Shown here in pieces: positions 17,405-25,928 of a stretch of DNA of 64,000 nucleotides. The notes under the pieces are model-generated. The model worked only from the letters and a program-made list of their open reading frames with translations, was not told where the DNA came from and ran no database searches. The DNA is from Yersinia thracica (GTDB lineage Bacteria; Pseudomonadota; Gammaproteobacteria; Enterobacterales; Enterobacteriaceae). The position numbers were made by a program, and so were the translations under genes. The stretch is taken from the NCBI RefSeq assembly GCF_902170565.1, contig NZ_CABHXX010000070.1:1-64000 (forward strand). Direction: 5' to 3'. Each line of letters starts with the position of its first letter. The first letter of the stretch is position 1.

Positions 17405-18470
17405 AAGCAGTGAAAAGAATGAAAAGCCCACAGCTAAACGGCTGAGAGAAGCGCGGGAAAAAGGGCAGGTGATTAAAAGTGTCGAGATAACCTCGGGGTT
17501 ACAGTTGGTGGTGCTGGTGGCTTATTTTTTGCTGGCGGGTGACAACTTGCTCGATCAAATCGGCACTCTTATTCGCAGTTCAATCAAACAATTACAGCAA
17601 CCTTTCACTTTTGCACTGGCGCGTATTGGGGCCGAGTGCATGGCGGTGGTTATCCACATTATGGGGATATTGGGCGGGGCACTGATTTTAATGACGATAA
17701 TGGCCGGTATGGCGCAGGTCGGGCCGTTATTAGCGACTAAGGCGGTGGCGTTTAAAGGCGAACACATCAATCCCATCAATAATGCCAAACAGCTTTTTTC
17801 ATTGCGTAGCCTGTTTGAGTTGACCAAATCATTACTGAAAGTCGGGGTGTTAACCTTAATTTTCGGCTATTTATTGGCGCGATATGCCAGCTCTTTTGGT
17901 TATCTGGCCTATTGTGGCAGTCACTGCGCTATTCCAGTATTTGGCACATTAATGAGTTGGCTATTGGGTGCATTGATTGCTTGCTATGGTGTTTTTTCTC
18001 TGCTGGATTATAGCTTTCAGCGCTATAACACACTGAAACAACTGAAAATGTCTCATGAAGAGGTCAAGCGGGAACACAAAGACAGCGATGGGGATCCGCA
18101 TATTAAGCAAAAACGGCGGCAGTTGCAGCAAGAGGTACAAAGCGGCAGTTTTGCTAAAAATGTTCAGCGCTCCACGGCGGTAGTGCGTAATCCCACCCAT
18201 TTTGCCGTGTGTCTGTTTTATCACCCGGATGATGCCCCGCTTCCGGTGGTGATTGAAAAAGGCAAAGGCGAACGAGCGGCATTGATCATCAAATTAGCGC
18301 AACAGCAGGGAATTCCTATCGTGGAAAATATTGCGCTAGCACGGGCATTGCATCGCGATGTGGCCTGTGGCGATACCATTCCCGAACCTTTATTTGAGCC
18401 GGTGGCCGCTATTTTACGCCTGGCTTTAGCGCTGGATTATCAATCCTCGGATGAAGATGATCCACCTTAA
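17394..18470 (+). CDS. sctU: Autocleaving export switch protein SsaU-like (SctU)
   Basis: 358 aa (SsaU 352). Four membrane helices (about residues 30-215) followed by the cytoplasmic FlhB/YscU domain. The autocleavage motif NPTH is intact at residues 266-269, in the context VVRNPTHFAVCLFY, so the substrate specificity switch should work. The N-terminus begins with the charged pattern EKNEKPTAKRLREAREKGQV typical of the family. Last gene of the apparatus; it ends 26 bases from a convergent TonB-like gene, with a short GGCGG/CCGCC stem between. Confidence 0.96.
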   Translation: MSGESSEKNEKPTAKRLREAREKGQVIKSVEITSGLQLVVLVAYFLLAGDNLLDQIGTLIRSSIKQLQQPFTFALARIGAECMAVVIHIMGILGGALILMTIMAGMAQVGPLLATKAVAFKGEHINPINNAKQLFSLRSLFELTKSLLKVGVLTLIFGYLLARYASSFGYLAYCGSHCAIPVFGTLMSWLLGALIACYGVFSLLDYSFQRYNTLKQLKMSHEEVKREHKDSDGDPHIKQKRRQLQQEVQSGSFAKNVQRSTAVVRNPTHFAVCLFYHPDDAPLPVVIEKGKGERAALIIKLAQQQGIPIVENIALARALHRDVACGDTIPEPLFEPVAAILRLALALDYQSSDEDDPP

Positions 18471-18496
18471 GGCGGGGTTACTCCGCCAGTAAGGCT

Positions 18497-19333
18497 TTAA
18501 CTTTTCACGTTATAAGCAATCGGCGCTATCAGCTCAATCACCCCGTTGCGCAGCAGCTCGGCGGGGGGAGTGGGTAAGGGCTGGGCGCGGGAAATTAGGG
18601 CCATAGCTTCGTGGTCCAATATTTTCGCGCCAGAGCTGGTGAACAACTCCGCAGTTAATACTTTCCCTTGATGATCAACAACAAAGCGCACATGGCTAAT
18701 CCCTTCCAGGCGGTAGCGCAAGGCTTCCCGTGGATAGCGTTTATAGCGCGAAAGATGGGCCAGCACCTCACTCTGCCACGAGGCTTTTCCACTGATAGCG
18801 GCCGAGGAAACGCTGGAAAATGTTGCGGCATTTTTATGACTTTCGCCCGGCAATGGGGCGCTGGTGGTCGGGGCGGCCTTTTCTGCGACCACGGGCAGCG
18901 GAGTGTCTGTCCGTGGTTTTGTCGGTTCTATTTTTTTCTTCTGGGTGATTTTTTCTGGCCGGATGGCATGAGTGCCTTTCGGCGAATCCGTTAATTTCGG
19001 CAATTCTTCAGGTTGTTTCTCGGGGGGGGCATCATCGGGTGCTGCCATGCTTTGCTGTAGCCCTTGTGGGATGTCGCGCGGTGCAGATTTTGCTTGCTGA
19101 TACAGCGTCAGTTCAATCATCACCGCCGGAGGCAGCACGCCCTGAGGAGCCATTTTATTTATCCAGCCGAGCATCAAAGCGGCGGCAAGCATGTGCAGCC
19201 CTAGCCCGAATAGCAAGCTGATGCTCCAGCGCGTTTTGGGCCGCCCATTGGGTAATCCCATTCTAATATTATGGTTTTTTTCTGCTATCGGCATGACTGT
19301 GCCGCTGGCTGCCATTAGGCAGAATAATTTCAT
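18497..19333 (-). CDS. TonB-like energy transducer
   Basis: 278 aa. N-terminal membrane anchor (about residues 36-58, WSISLLFGLGLHMLAAALML), a long proline/lysine/glutamate-rich periplasm-spanning region (about 85-165), and a C-terminal TonB domain with the pattern SRYKRYPREALRYRLEG and the end GVIELIAPIAYNV. It transmits proton-motive force to outer-membrane receptors. A GGAG ribosome site stands before the ATG at 19333. It is back to back with the ECF sigma gene, so it is likely the dedicated TonB for the receptor at 21315, like HasB for HasR or FusB for FusA. Housekeeping TonB would be elsewhere. Confidence 0.88.
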   Translation of the reverse strand: MKLFCLMAASGTVMPIAEKNHNIRMGLPNGRPKTRWSISLLFGLGLHMLAAALMLGWINKMAPQGVLPPAVMIELTLYQQAKSAPRDIPQGLQQSMAAPDDAPPEKQPEELPKLTDSPKGTHAIRPEKITQKKKIEPTKPRTDTPLPVVAEKAAPTTSAPLPGESHKNAATFSSVSSAAISGKASWQSEVLAHLSRYKRYPREALRYRLEGISHVRFVVDHQGKVLTAELFTSSGAKILDHEAMALISRAQPLPTPPAELLRNGVIELIAPIAYNVKS

Positions 19334-19711
19334 TACGGACTCCGTGAGTAATGAGGAATTTAAGTTTAATTATTTGATTAGTATTAGTTTTATCATTTAT
19401 TTTGGATGAGTTTGACCAGCCAATATATTTTTTTTGCCACAGATAATGAGTGACAGATTATACAAATCAATAGGCATATTGATAGTTATTGTGATTATCA
19501 TTTGCATTTGATCAGTCTTTTCGCTTATAACCGCCAGCCTTAGAAGAGTGAAACCCTGAGGTATTCACCCTCGCTGGACTGACTGTATTTGCCATTTTTC
19601 ACCCCTTTTTTACAGCAAAGTGGGCCACTGAATTGATGTACCTGATGCCGCAGGGTTGCCGCGTAACTGCCCGACGCCTGCCTGAGGCTGTACTGTCTAA
19701 CGGATGCATTC
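19334..19711. other. Divergent promoter region between TonB-like and ECF sigma genes
   Basis: 378 bases without a gene. The left half is AT-rich and holds the candidate Fur box at 19481-19499; the right half (about 19540-19705) is GC-richer and would be a long leader for the sigma gene. I see no small ORF with a convincing ribosome site. Confidence 0.7.
19481..19499. promoter_or_regulatory. Candidate Fur box
   Basis: GATAGTTATTGTGATTATC matches the 19-bp Fur consensus GATAATGATAATCATTATC at 14 of 19 positions. It lies between the divergent TonB-like and ECF sigma genes and could repress both when iron is sufficient. Confidence 0.6.
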
Positions 19712-20251
19712 ATGGATAAACCGCCATCAAATAAAGTGAGCCTGGCTTACCAGAACACTTATAGTCAGTTGGTCAGTTTCTTTCGCAAAAGGCTGGATAA
19801 TGCCAGCGACGCGACGGATCTGTCGCACGATGTTTTTACGCTGTGGTTAAAGCGGGCGAAACAGACACCTGTCGAGCATTCGCGGGCATTTCTTTTCAAG
19901 ATAGCCCACCGAGTGCTGATTGATCACTGGCGGGCGGCGGGCAAGCAGCGCATGGCACTGGCACAAAGCCATGAAGATGACGATGTTGAGCAGGAAGCCC
20001 CCGCCGGGGCAGATCCGCAGCATTTGTTGGAGCAGCAGCAACGGCTGAGCCGATTGGAAGAGGCACTCAATAGCCTCAGCCCACGCCGCCGTGAGGCTTT
20101 TCTGATGCATCGCTTTGACGGCCTGTCACAAATTGAGGTGGCGGAGAGAATGGGAATTTCTGTCAGTATGGTCGAAAAACATATTGCGGGCGCATTGCTG
20201 CATTGTAAGCGCCACGTTGCTGAGCAAGGGAGTGAGCAACATGATGAATGA
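19712..20251 (+). CDS. FecI-type ECF sigma factor
   Basis: 179 aa. Region 2 (about residues 14-80, with FFRKRLDNASDATDLSHDVF and the DNA-contacting HRVLIDHWRAAGK) and region 4 (about 118-168, LSPRRREAFLMHRFDGLSQI, then a helix-turn-helix VAERMGISVSMVEKHI) identify an iron-starvation ECF sigma factor of the FecI group. It should direct RNA polymerase to the receptor promoter at about 21210-21300 when released by the FecR-type protein encoded next, with which it overlaps by 11 bases. Expression is probably under the nearby Fur box. Confidence 0.93.
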   Translation: MDKPPSNKVSLAYQNTYSQLVSFFRKRLDNASDATDLSHDVFTLWLKRAKQTPVEHSRAFLFKIAHRVLIDHWRAAGKQRMALAQSHEDDDVEQEAPAGADPQHLLEQQQRLSRLEEALNSLSPRRREAFLMHRFDGLSQIEVAERMGISVSMVEKHIAGALLHCKRHVAEQGSEQHDE

Positions 20252-21209
20252 GAGCCGCTCTCTGAGCGCTGAAATTGATGAACAAGCGGCGTTATGGTTC
20301 AGCCGCAGCCAGGCCCGCCGCTTAACCAACCAAGAGCAGCAACAGCTGGACGCGTGGTTGCAAAGCGCCCCCTCCCATGCAGAAGCTTATCGCCAGATGC
20401 AGCAGATTTGGGGCGATTGCGCACTGATTCCCCGGCCTGTCAGTGCGCCGCAAGCGCCAAAAACAGCCCGCAGTTGGCGACCATTGCGCAGTTGTGCCGC
20501 AGGGTTATTTTTCTTGTTTGCCCTGCTGCTGCCAATGAGCCAATTGCCCTCGTTGCTGACCAATGATATGACTCTGCAAACCACCGATTACAGCCGCGAA
20601 ATCGTGCTGTCAGATGGTACCCGGGTGCATGTTAATCGCCATTCGCAGATCCGCGTTCATTATGCCAAAGATAATCGCCAGCTCTGGCTGGATCAGGGCG
20701 AAATTTACCTGCAAGTGGCCGCCAATAAAGCTCGGCCATTTATTGTTTATGCCGGTGAGAGCCAGGTGAAAGTGGTTGGAACCGCATTTGAGATGCGCTA
20801 TGACTTAGGCGAGGTCGCGGTGGCGGTCAGGGAGGGGATTGTCGCGATGACCGGCAGGCCGAATATGGCGGCGGTGATGCTGCATGCCGGTGACAGTGCG
20901 CGGCTGTTGCCTGAGAAAAAGCGCTTGGAACTTAGCCAACGTGCGGTGGCTGAAATCGGTGAATGGCGCAGCGGGCAATTGTCATTCCGCAACCGCCCGC
21001 TAGGGGAATTGCTAACCCAATTACGGCGCTATCGGCAGGGTAAAATTGAACTAACCGATGCCAGTTTGGCGCAGTTGCCGGTATCCGGTTCACTGGATTT
21101 AAACCACCCGGATGAGTTTCTCGACTCATTGCCGCTGCTCTTGGCGGTCAATGTGGTGCATGACGAGCAGGGTAACATAATGATTTTTCGTGATTTAAAT
21201 AAAAAGTAA
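20241..21209 (+). CDS. FecR-type anti-sigma factor
   Basis: 322 aa (FecR 317). N-terminal cytoplasmic anti-sigma domain (about residues 10-55, WFSRSQARRLTNQEQQQLDA), one membrane helix (about 87-105, AAGLFFLFALLLPMSQLP), a FecR beta-domain in the periplasm (about 125-225) and a C-terminal STN-like part. It senses the occupied outer-membrane receptor through the receptor's N-terminal signalling domain and passes the signal to the sigma factor. ATG 20241 overlaps the sigma gene; ATG 20244 is an alternative. GGGAG precedes both. Confidence 0.92.
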   Translation: MMNESRSLSAEIDEQAALWFSRSQARRLTNQEQQQLDAWLQSAPSHAEAYRQMQQIWGDCALIPRPVSAPQAPKTARSWRPLRSCAAGLFFLFALLLPMSQLPSLLTNDMTLQTTDYSREIVLSDGTRVHVNRHSQIRVHYAKDNRQLWLDQGEIYLQVAANKARPFIVYAGESQVKVVGTAFEMRYDLGEVAVAVREGIVAMTGRPNMAAVMLHAGDSARLLPEKKRLELSQRAVAEIGEWRSGQLSFRNRPLGELLTQLRRYRQGKIELTDASLAQLPVSGSLDLNHPDEFLDSLPLLLAVNVVHDEQGNIMIFRDLNKK

Positions 21210-21230
21210 AAAAAAGTTTATTTTATAGGT

Positions 21231-21249
21231 GAGGATAATTCTCATTATC
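21231..21249. promoter_or_regulatory. Candidate Fur box before the signalling receptor
   Basis: The stretch at 21231-21249 (GAGGATAATTCTCATTATC) matches the Fur consensus at 14 of 19 positions and contains the perfect inverted arms GATAAT and ATTATC. It is about 66 bases before the receptor ATG, so the receptor would be both Fur-repressed and sigma-activated, as for fecA. Confidence 0.65.
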
Positions 21250-21314
21250 ACGTCTTCCCTAATGCTGGTGCTTATTGGCATGGCATTGACATTTCTTAGG
21301 GAAGAAATAGCGTG

Positions 21315-24086
21315 ATGATAAACAATAAAAAGAAAGTTTCTGGGATGCCGGTTCTCTCTGCTTTGGCGCTGGCAACGCTATTCACTGCGCAGGGGGTTAT
21401 CGCTGCGGATGCACAGTTCAATCTGGCTTCGCAGCCGTTGGCTAATGCTATCACGCAGGTGGCGCAACAGGGCCAACTGCACGTTATTTTCGATGAATCC
21501 GATGTGCGTAATTTGCGTGCGCCAGCCCTCAGTGGCCACTACAGCGCGCCCGCGGCATTGCAACAATTGCTGGCAGGCAGCGGATTAGAGCTGGTTTCTA
21601 GCGGTAAGGGCTATGTCATCCGCCCGATGCTGGCGGCAGGCGCTTCCGCGGGCAGCATGGTGTTACCGACCACCTCCGTCATGGGGGAGGCCGGTGGGCG
21701 TGTCGCGGTGGATAACTTGATGTCGGCCCCGCAGGTGGTCACTTCCGAAGAGATTCGCCAACGCCCGACCGGCAACGGCAACATCACCGAATTACTGCGC
21801 ACCAATCCGGCGGTACAATTCTCCAATAGCGGCAACACCAGCATGACGCAGGGCGAAATCAAGCCCGGCGCTATTTCTATCCATGGTTCGTCGAGCTACC
21901 AAAATGCCTACAATCTGGACGGTGTCAGTTTTAATAATAATATCGACCCGGCCAGTGATGGCAACGGCGAAACTATTACTCGCGTTGATAGTGGCGACCA
22001 GGGCATGTACCTCGACAGCCGCCTGATCGACAGTGTGACGGTGTTTGACAATAATATCCCAGTGGAATTCGGCGGTTTTACCGGTGGCACATTGGATGTC
22101 ACCAGCCGCCGCTGGCGCGGTGAAGACAGCGCCCATGTTTTCTATCGTGAAACCCGCTCCGCATGGAACAAGGTTTTCACCGATCCGAATATGGATTTCG
22201 ACAGCTCAAAAAACGACACCAGCCGCCCAGCGCGCTATCAGCCGAAGTATAACAAACAAAGTTATGGTGGCTGGTTTGAAGCTGGTATCACCGACAATAT
22301 GGGCATGGTATTTTCTGCCTCGCAGCGCCTTTCTGATATTCCGACCTACACCACCGGCGGCAGCGGCCTGCAATTGGGGCCGAATAATGAGCTGGAAGTG
22401 GTGTCAGTCACGCCCGGTTATCGCAGTCAAAAGCGGGTGTCTGATAACTATTTTACCAAGCTTTCCTGGGATGCTAACGAGCGCACCAGCGCCCATCTCT
22501 CGGCGAATTACTCGGCATACACCAGCACGCTGTTCTCCAGCAGTGTCATTAATTCCGGCTATGACAATGACCACAATGGGCTGAGCACCACACTCCAATT
22601 GGAGCACCGTTTTGATATTGCTAACCTGGATTTTACCGCCGGTTATCAGCAGTTAAAAGATGAACGCACCAATGACATGAAAGACTTCTTCACTCTGGAA
22701 GACTATTACACTGACTGGCGCAACCCACAGTTTTATAACAATGGCGGGCAAGGGGATTTAACCACCCGTCAGAACAGCGCCAGCGCCAAAGGGGTGCTGC
22801 GCTTTAATGAATTCAATGCCTTGGGCCTGCAACATGCACCTAACCTTGGTTTTGAACTCAACAAAACTACCGCTCGCTATATTCGGGATCGCGACTATTA
22901 CCGCTACAAATTCAGCGCAGCGGCCGATGATATCGCTGACCTGACCGAAGCCAGTTATATCACCCGTTTCCGCGCCGGTAACTATGAAGCCGGTTACACC
23001 AATTATGCGCTGTTTTTGGATGACAGCATGCAATATGGCCGCCTGACTGTGCGCCCTGGTGCGCGTTTGGACCGCGATGACTTTGTGCAGAAAACCAATA
23101 TCGCCCCGCGCCTGAGCAGCAGCCTGGATGTATTTGGTAGCGGCGATACTGTGCTGATTGCCGGTGCCAACCGCTATTATGGCCGCTCGATGCTGACTTA
23201 CGCCTTGTATGAAGCGCAAAACGCGGGCATGGAACATTGCTATTACTTTTGCTCACTGGACCCGTCCGAGAATGAGTGGGACGGGGTAAAAGACTTTGAA
23301 GGCATCGACAGCTTAAAGACGCCGTATAACGACGAGCTGAGTTTTGCTCTCCAGCAGCAAGTGATGCAGAGCACATGGCGCTTACAGTATGTGCATCGTG
23401 AAGGTTATGACGAAGTGCGCAGCCGCACCAAATACCGTAATCCAAGTGATGCGAACCAAGCCCGTATTCGTACTTTTGATAATGGCGGCCGTAGCAGTAA
23501 CGACACAGTTTCACTCTCTGTCAGCAACAGCAAACCTTGGGAATTGGCTTCAACCACCCATGCCTTTACCAGCTCACTGACTTGGCAGCAAAGTAAAAGT
23601 AATACCCCGAAAGATCAGGGCTATGCCTTCTTTGACCCGAACACCAAACTGGATTCAGACAAAGTGTGGTACGACGGCAAAGTGATTAATGCTGCTGATT
23701 TGCCATCAACCAACTTCAACTCGCCGTGGCGACTCAATCTGGAACTCACCAGCCAGTGGCAAGAATACGACCTTACCTTCTATAACCTGTGGCAATGGCG
23801 CAGTGCGCGCAATCAAGCGGTGCGCTATCAGAATGAGTATTACACCGACACCAACACCGGCACTCAAATGCTGAAATATGAGAAAACGCACTTTGCCAGC
23901 AACTTTCGCTGGGATACCAAAGTGACCTGGCAGCCCGCATTTGCTTATGGTGCCGGGATCTCGGTTGAGGTGAATAACTTGCTCAACAAACGCAATGTGT
24001 CCGACACCTTCGTGTATGGCGATCGCGTGCTGCACTCTTATGAGCCGGGCCGCCAATTCTGGCTGCAAGTGAGCTACGACCTGTAA
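21315..24086 (+). CDS. TonB-dependent receptor with STN signalling domain (YddB/FusA-like)
   Basis: About 923 aa. Signal peptide to about residue 31 (ALATLFTAQGVIAADA), then an STN domain (about 33-105, FNLASQPLANAITQVAQQGQ), a plug (about 115-270) and a 22-strand barrel ending in the aromatic FWLQVSYDL. The plug stretch PTGNGNITELLRTNPAVQFS and SIHGSS-YQNAYNLDGVS closely follows E. coli YddB, which lacks the STN part. Cognate sigma and anti-sigma genes are just upstream. With the YddA-like and M16 genes downstream it resembles FusA-type receptors that import iron-protein substrates. Substrate is unknown. GTG 21312 is an alternative start. Confidence 0.92.
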   Translation: MINNKKKVSGMPVLSALALATLFTAQGVIAADAQFNLASQPLANAITQVAQQGQLHVIFDESDVRNLRAPALSGHYSAPAALQQLLAGSGLELVSSGKGYVIRPMLAAGASAGSMVLPTTSVMGEAGGRVAVDNLMSAPQVVTSEEIRQRPTGNGNITELLRTNPAVQFSNSGNTSMTQGEIKPGAISIHGSSSYQNAYNLDGVSFNNNIDPASDGNGETITRVDSGDQGMYLDSRLIDSVTVFDNNIPVEFGGFTGGTLDVTSRRWRGEDSAHVFYRETRSAWNKVFTDPNMDFDSSKNDTSRPARYQPKYNKQSYGGWFEAGITDNMGMVFSASQRLSDIPTYTTGGSGLQLGPNNELEVVSVTPGYRSQKRVSDNYFTKLSWDANERTSAHLSANYSAYTSTLFSSSVINSGYDNDHNGLSTTLQLEHRFDIANLDFTAGYQQLKDERTNDMKDFFTLEDYYTDWRNPQFYNNGGQGDLTTRQNSASAKGVLRFNEFNALGLQHAPNLGFELNKTTARYIRDRDYYRYKFSAAADDIADLTEASYITRFRAGNYEAGYTNYALFLDDSMQYGRLTVRPGARLDRDDFVQKTNIAPRLSSSLDVFGSGDTVLIAGANRYYGRSMLTYALYEAQNAGMEHCYYFCSLDPSENEWDGVKDFEGIDSLKTPYNDELSFALQQQVMQSTWRLQYVHREGYDEVRSRTKYRNPSDANQARIRTFDNGGRSSNDTVSLSVSNSKPWELASTTHAFTSSLTWQQSKSNTPKDQGYAFFDPNTKLDSDKVWYDGKVINAADLPSTNFNSPWRLNLELTSQWQEYDLTFYNLWQWRSARNQAVRYQNEYYTDTNTGTQMLKYEKTHFASNFRWDTKVTWQPAFAYGAGISVEVNNLLNKRNVSDTFVYGDRVLHSYEPGRQFWLQVSYDL

Positions 24087-24106
24087 TCACACTTTTATTG
24101 AAAATC

Positions 24107-24155
24107 ATCGGGTTGCGGCGGCGGCCCGATACTTTTTGTTCTGAATCTTCAGAAC
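24107..24155 (+). terminator. Stem-loops between receptor and ABC/M16 genes
   Basis: A stem ATCGGG (24107-24112)/CCCGAT (24125-24130) with a GC-rich loop is followed by ACTTTTTG, and then a perfect palindrome GTTCTGAA TC TTCAGAAC (24138-24155). The first has terminator character. Partial termination here would make the receptor more abundant than the downstream transporter and protease. Confidence 0.5.
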
Positions 24156-24221
24156 CTTTGCTTGCCGTTTATTAATAAAAGCAACTTATAAAAATATTTT
24201 ATTTATGAAAAAGAATAGGTT

Positions 24222-25928
24222 ATGAAAACACTGAGACAATTCTATTACCTCGCCAGACCTTTCTGGGGCATCCGCTCAGCACTGTTGGCCTGGCTGTTGC
24301 TGCTGGTGGTTTTGGCGCTCAGCCTTTCTTCTGTTTGGTTTAATGTGCAGCTTAACCAATGGAATGGCAGTTTTTACAACGCGTTACAGCAACTCAACAG
24401 CCAGGCGCTGTACCAGTTATTGCAACATTTTATCCTGTTGGTCAGCGCGTTAATTTTGGTGGTGGTTTTTGCCGATTACCTCAAGCAGCGATTAATTATG
24501 CGCTGGCGTATCGGCATGACCGAACATATTCTGGCGCGCTGGCTGTCGCATAAAGGCCAGCATTATGCGTTAAAAATTAATGCCATGGTGCCGGATAACC
24601 CCGACCAGCGTATTGCCGAAGATGTCCGGCTACTGATTGAGTCCAGCTTGCGGTTGCTCATTACTTTCCTGCATTCGCTGCTCACCCTGATTTCGTTCGC
24701 CGCCATTTTGTGGCAACTCTCCGGCAGCATTAGCTTCTCACTGGCGCAGCACAGTTTCACTCTGCCCGGTTATATGTTCTGGGTGTGTATTGTTTACACT
24801 TTGATTGGTATTGGCCTGACCCATTGGATTGGGTATCCGCTGCGCCAGTTGAATATGGATCGCCAGCGGCGTGAGGCTGATTACCGCAGCGGATTGATTG
24901 CCCGGCGCGAAGCCAGTGACGCCATTGCCGGGCAGCGCGGTGAGCATCATGAGCGCGGGGCATTATTGCAACGTTTCCGCGCAGTGGCCGATAACTGGTA
25001 TCAGCTTATCCGCTATGAAAAAAACCTCTCATTCTTCACCGTGGGCTATCAACAACTCAGTGCGCTGGCCCCGATTTTCTTTGCGCTGCCGAAATTTTTG
25101 GCCGGTGAATTATTGCTCGGTGGACTGATGCAAATTCGCCAATCCTTTGCCCAAGTTGCCGGGGCGCTGGGCTGGTTTATTTTCTCTTATCGCGAGATTG
25201 CCGCCTGGCAGGCCACGGTCACCCGTCTGTATAACTTTGTCGTGCTGCTGGATGCCGAGCCAACTAGCCCGGTTGAAAGCGCACCGGACGACGACTTGCC
25301 ACTGCGAGCCGCGTTGGATCTCTATACCGCTGATGGCGCGATGCTACTGAGCAACATCACCCTCAATGCCACGGTGGGCAGCTTGACGCTGATCCAAGGG
25401 CGGTCGGGGATCGGCAAATCCACTTTATTGCGCACCTTGAGCGGCCACTGGCCCCATTATCAGGGCCGCGTTCAGCGCAGTGACAGTGTGAGCTGGCTGC
25501 CTCAGCGCCTTTATCTGCCCCACGAGCGGCTGGACGATTTACTGGCTTATCCGGCACAGCGCGGTGATTTTAGCGAAGCACAATTCCAGCAGGTTTTGGT
25601 GCAAGTTGGGCTACCGCAACTGAATTATCAGTTAGCACTGTCAACTGATTGGCAGCAGCGTTTATCGGGTGGTGAACAGCAGCGGCTGATGTTTGCTCGC
25701 CTATTACTGAACAAACCGCGCTTGATTTTACTGGATGAAACCACTGCCGCGCTGGATGCCGCCAGTGCTCGCCACTTATTACAGTTGCTCAGACAGCAAT
25801 TACCACAGAGTGCAGTGTTGCTGGTCAGCCACCAAACATTCCTGGCTGAGATTGCTGACCATCAATATCACCTCGATGATTTATCCGATGCTATTCAAGG
25901 AGTTGCTACGCCATGCTTAACCGACTAG
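24222..25928 (+). CDS. SbmA/YddA-type ABC transporter (FusD-like)
   Basis: 568 aa fused permease-ATPase. Residues 1-330 hold the six-helix ABC-membrane-2 domain (FWGIRSALLAWLLLLVVLAL and on); the ATPase follows with Walker A GRSGIGKST, signature [16 protein letters not shown] and Walker B LILLDE. This is the SbmA/BacA/YddA group, which moves peptides across the inner membrane. In yddA-yddB-pqqL and Fus loci the same type sits with a receptor and an M16 protease, suggesting import of peptide fragments or export of remains. It overlaps the M16 gene by 16 bases, a clear operon. Confidence 0.88.
   Translation: MKTLRQFYYLARPFWGIRSALLAWLLLLVVLALSLSSVWFNVQLNQWNGSFYNALQQLNSQALYQLLQHFILLVSALILVVVFADYLKQRLIMRWRIGMTEHILARWLSHKGQHYALKINAMVPDNPDQRIAEDVRLLIESSLRLLITFLHSLLTLISFAAILWQLSGSISFSLAQHSFTLPGYMFWVCIVYTLIGIGLTHWIGYPLRQLNMDRQRREADYRSGLIARREASDAIAGQRGEHHERGALLQRFRAVADNWYQLIRYEKNLSFFTVGYQQLSALAPIFFALPKFLAGELLLGGLMQIRQSFAQVAGALGWFIFSYREIAAWQATVTRLYNFVVLLDAEPTSPVESAPDDDLPLRAALDLYTADGAMLLSNITLNATVGSLTLIQGRSGIGKSTLLRTLSGHWPHYQGRVQRSDSVSWLPQRLYLPHERLDDLLAYPAQRGDFSEAQFQQVLVQVGLPQLNYQLALSTDWQQRLSGGEQQRLMFARLLLNKPRLILLDETTAALDAASARHLLQLLRQQLPQSAVLLVSHQTFLAEIADHQYHLDDLSDAIQGVATPCLTD

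Noticed and set aside
27..18470. Identity with the plasmid Ysc or the biovar 1B Ysa systems
   Set aside because: Gene order and protein lengths match SPI-2 Ssa/Sse, not Ysc or the SPI-1-like Ysa.
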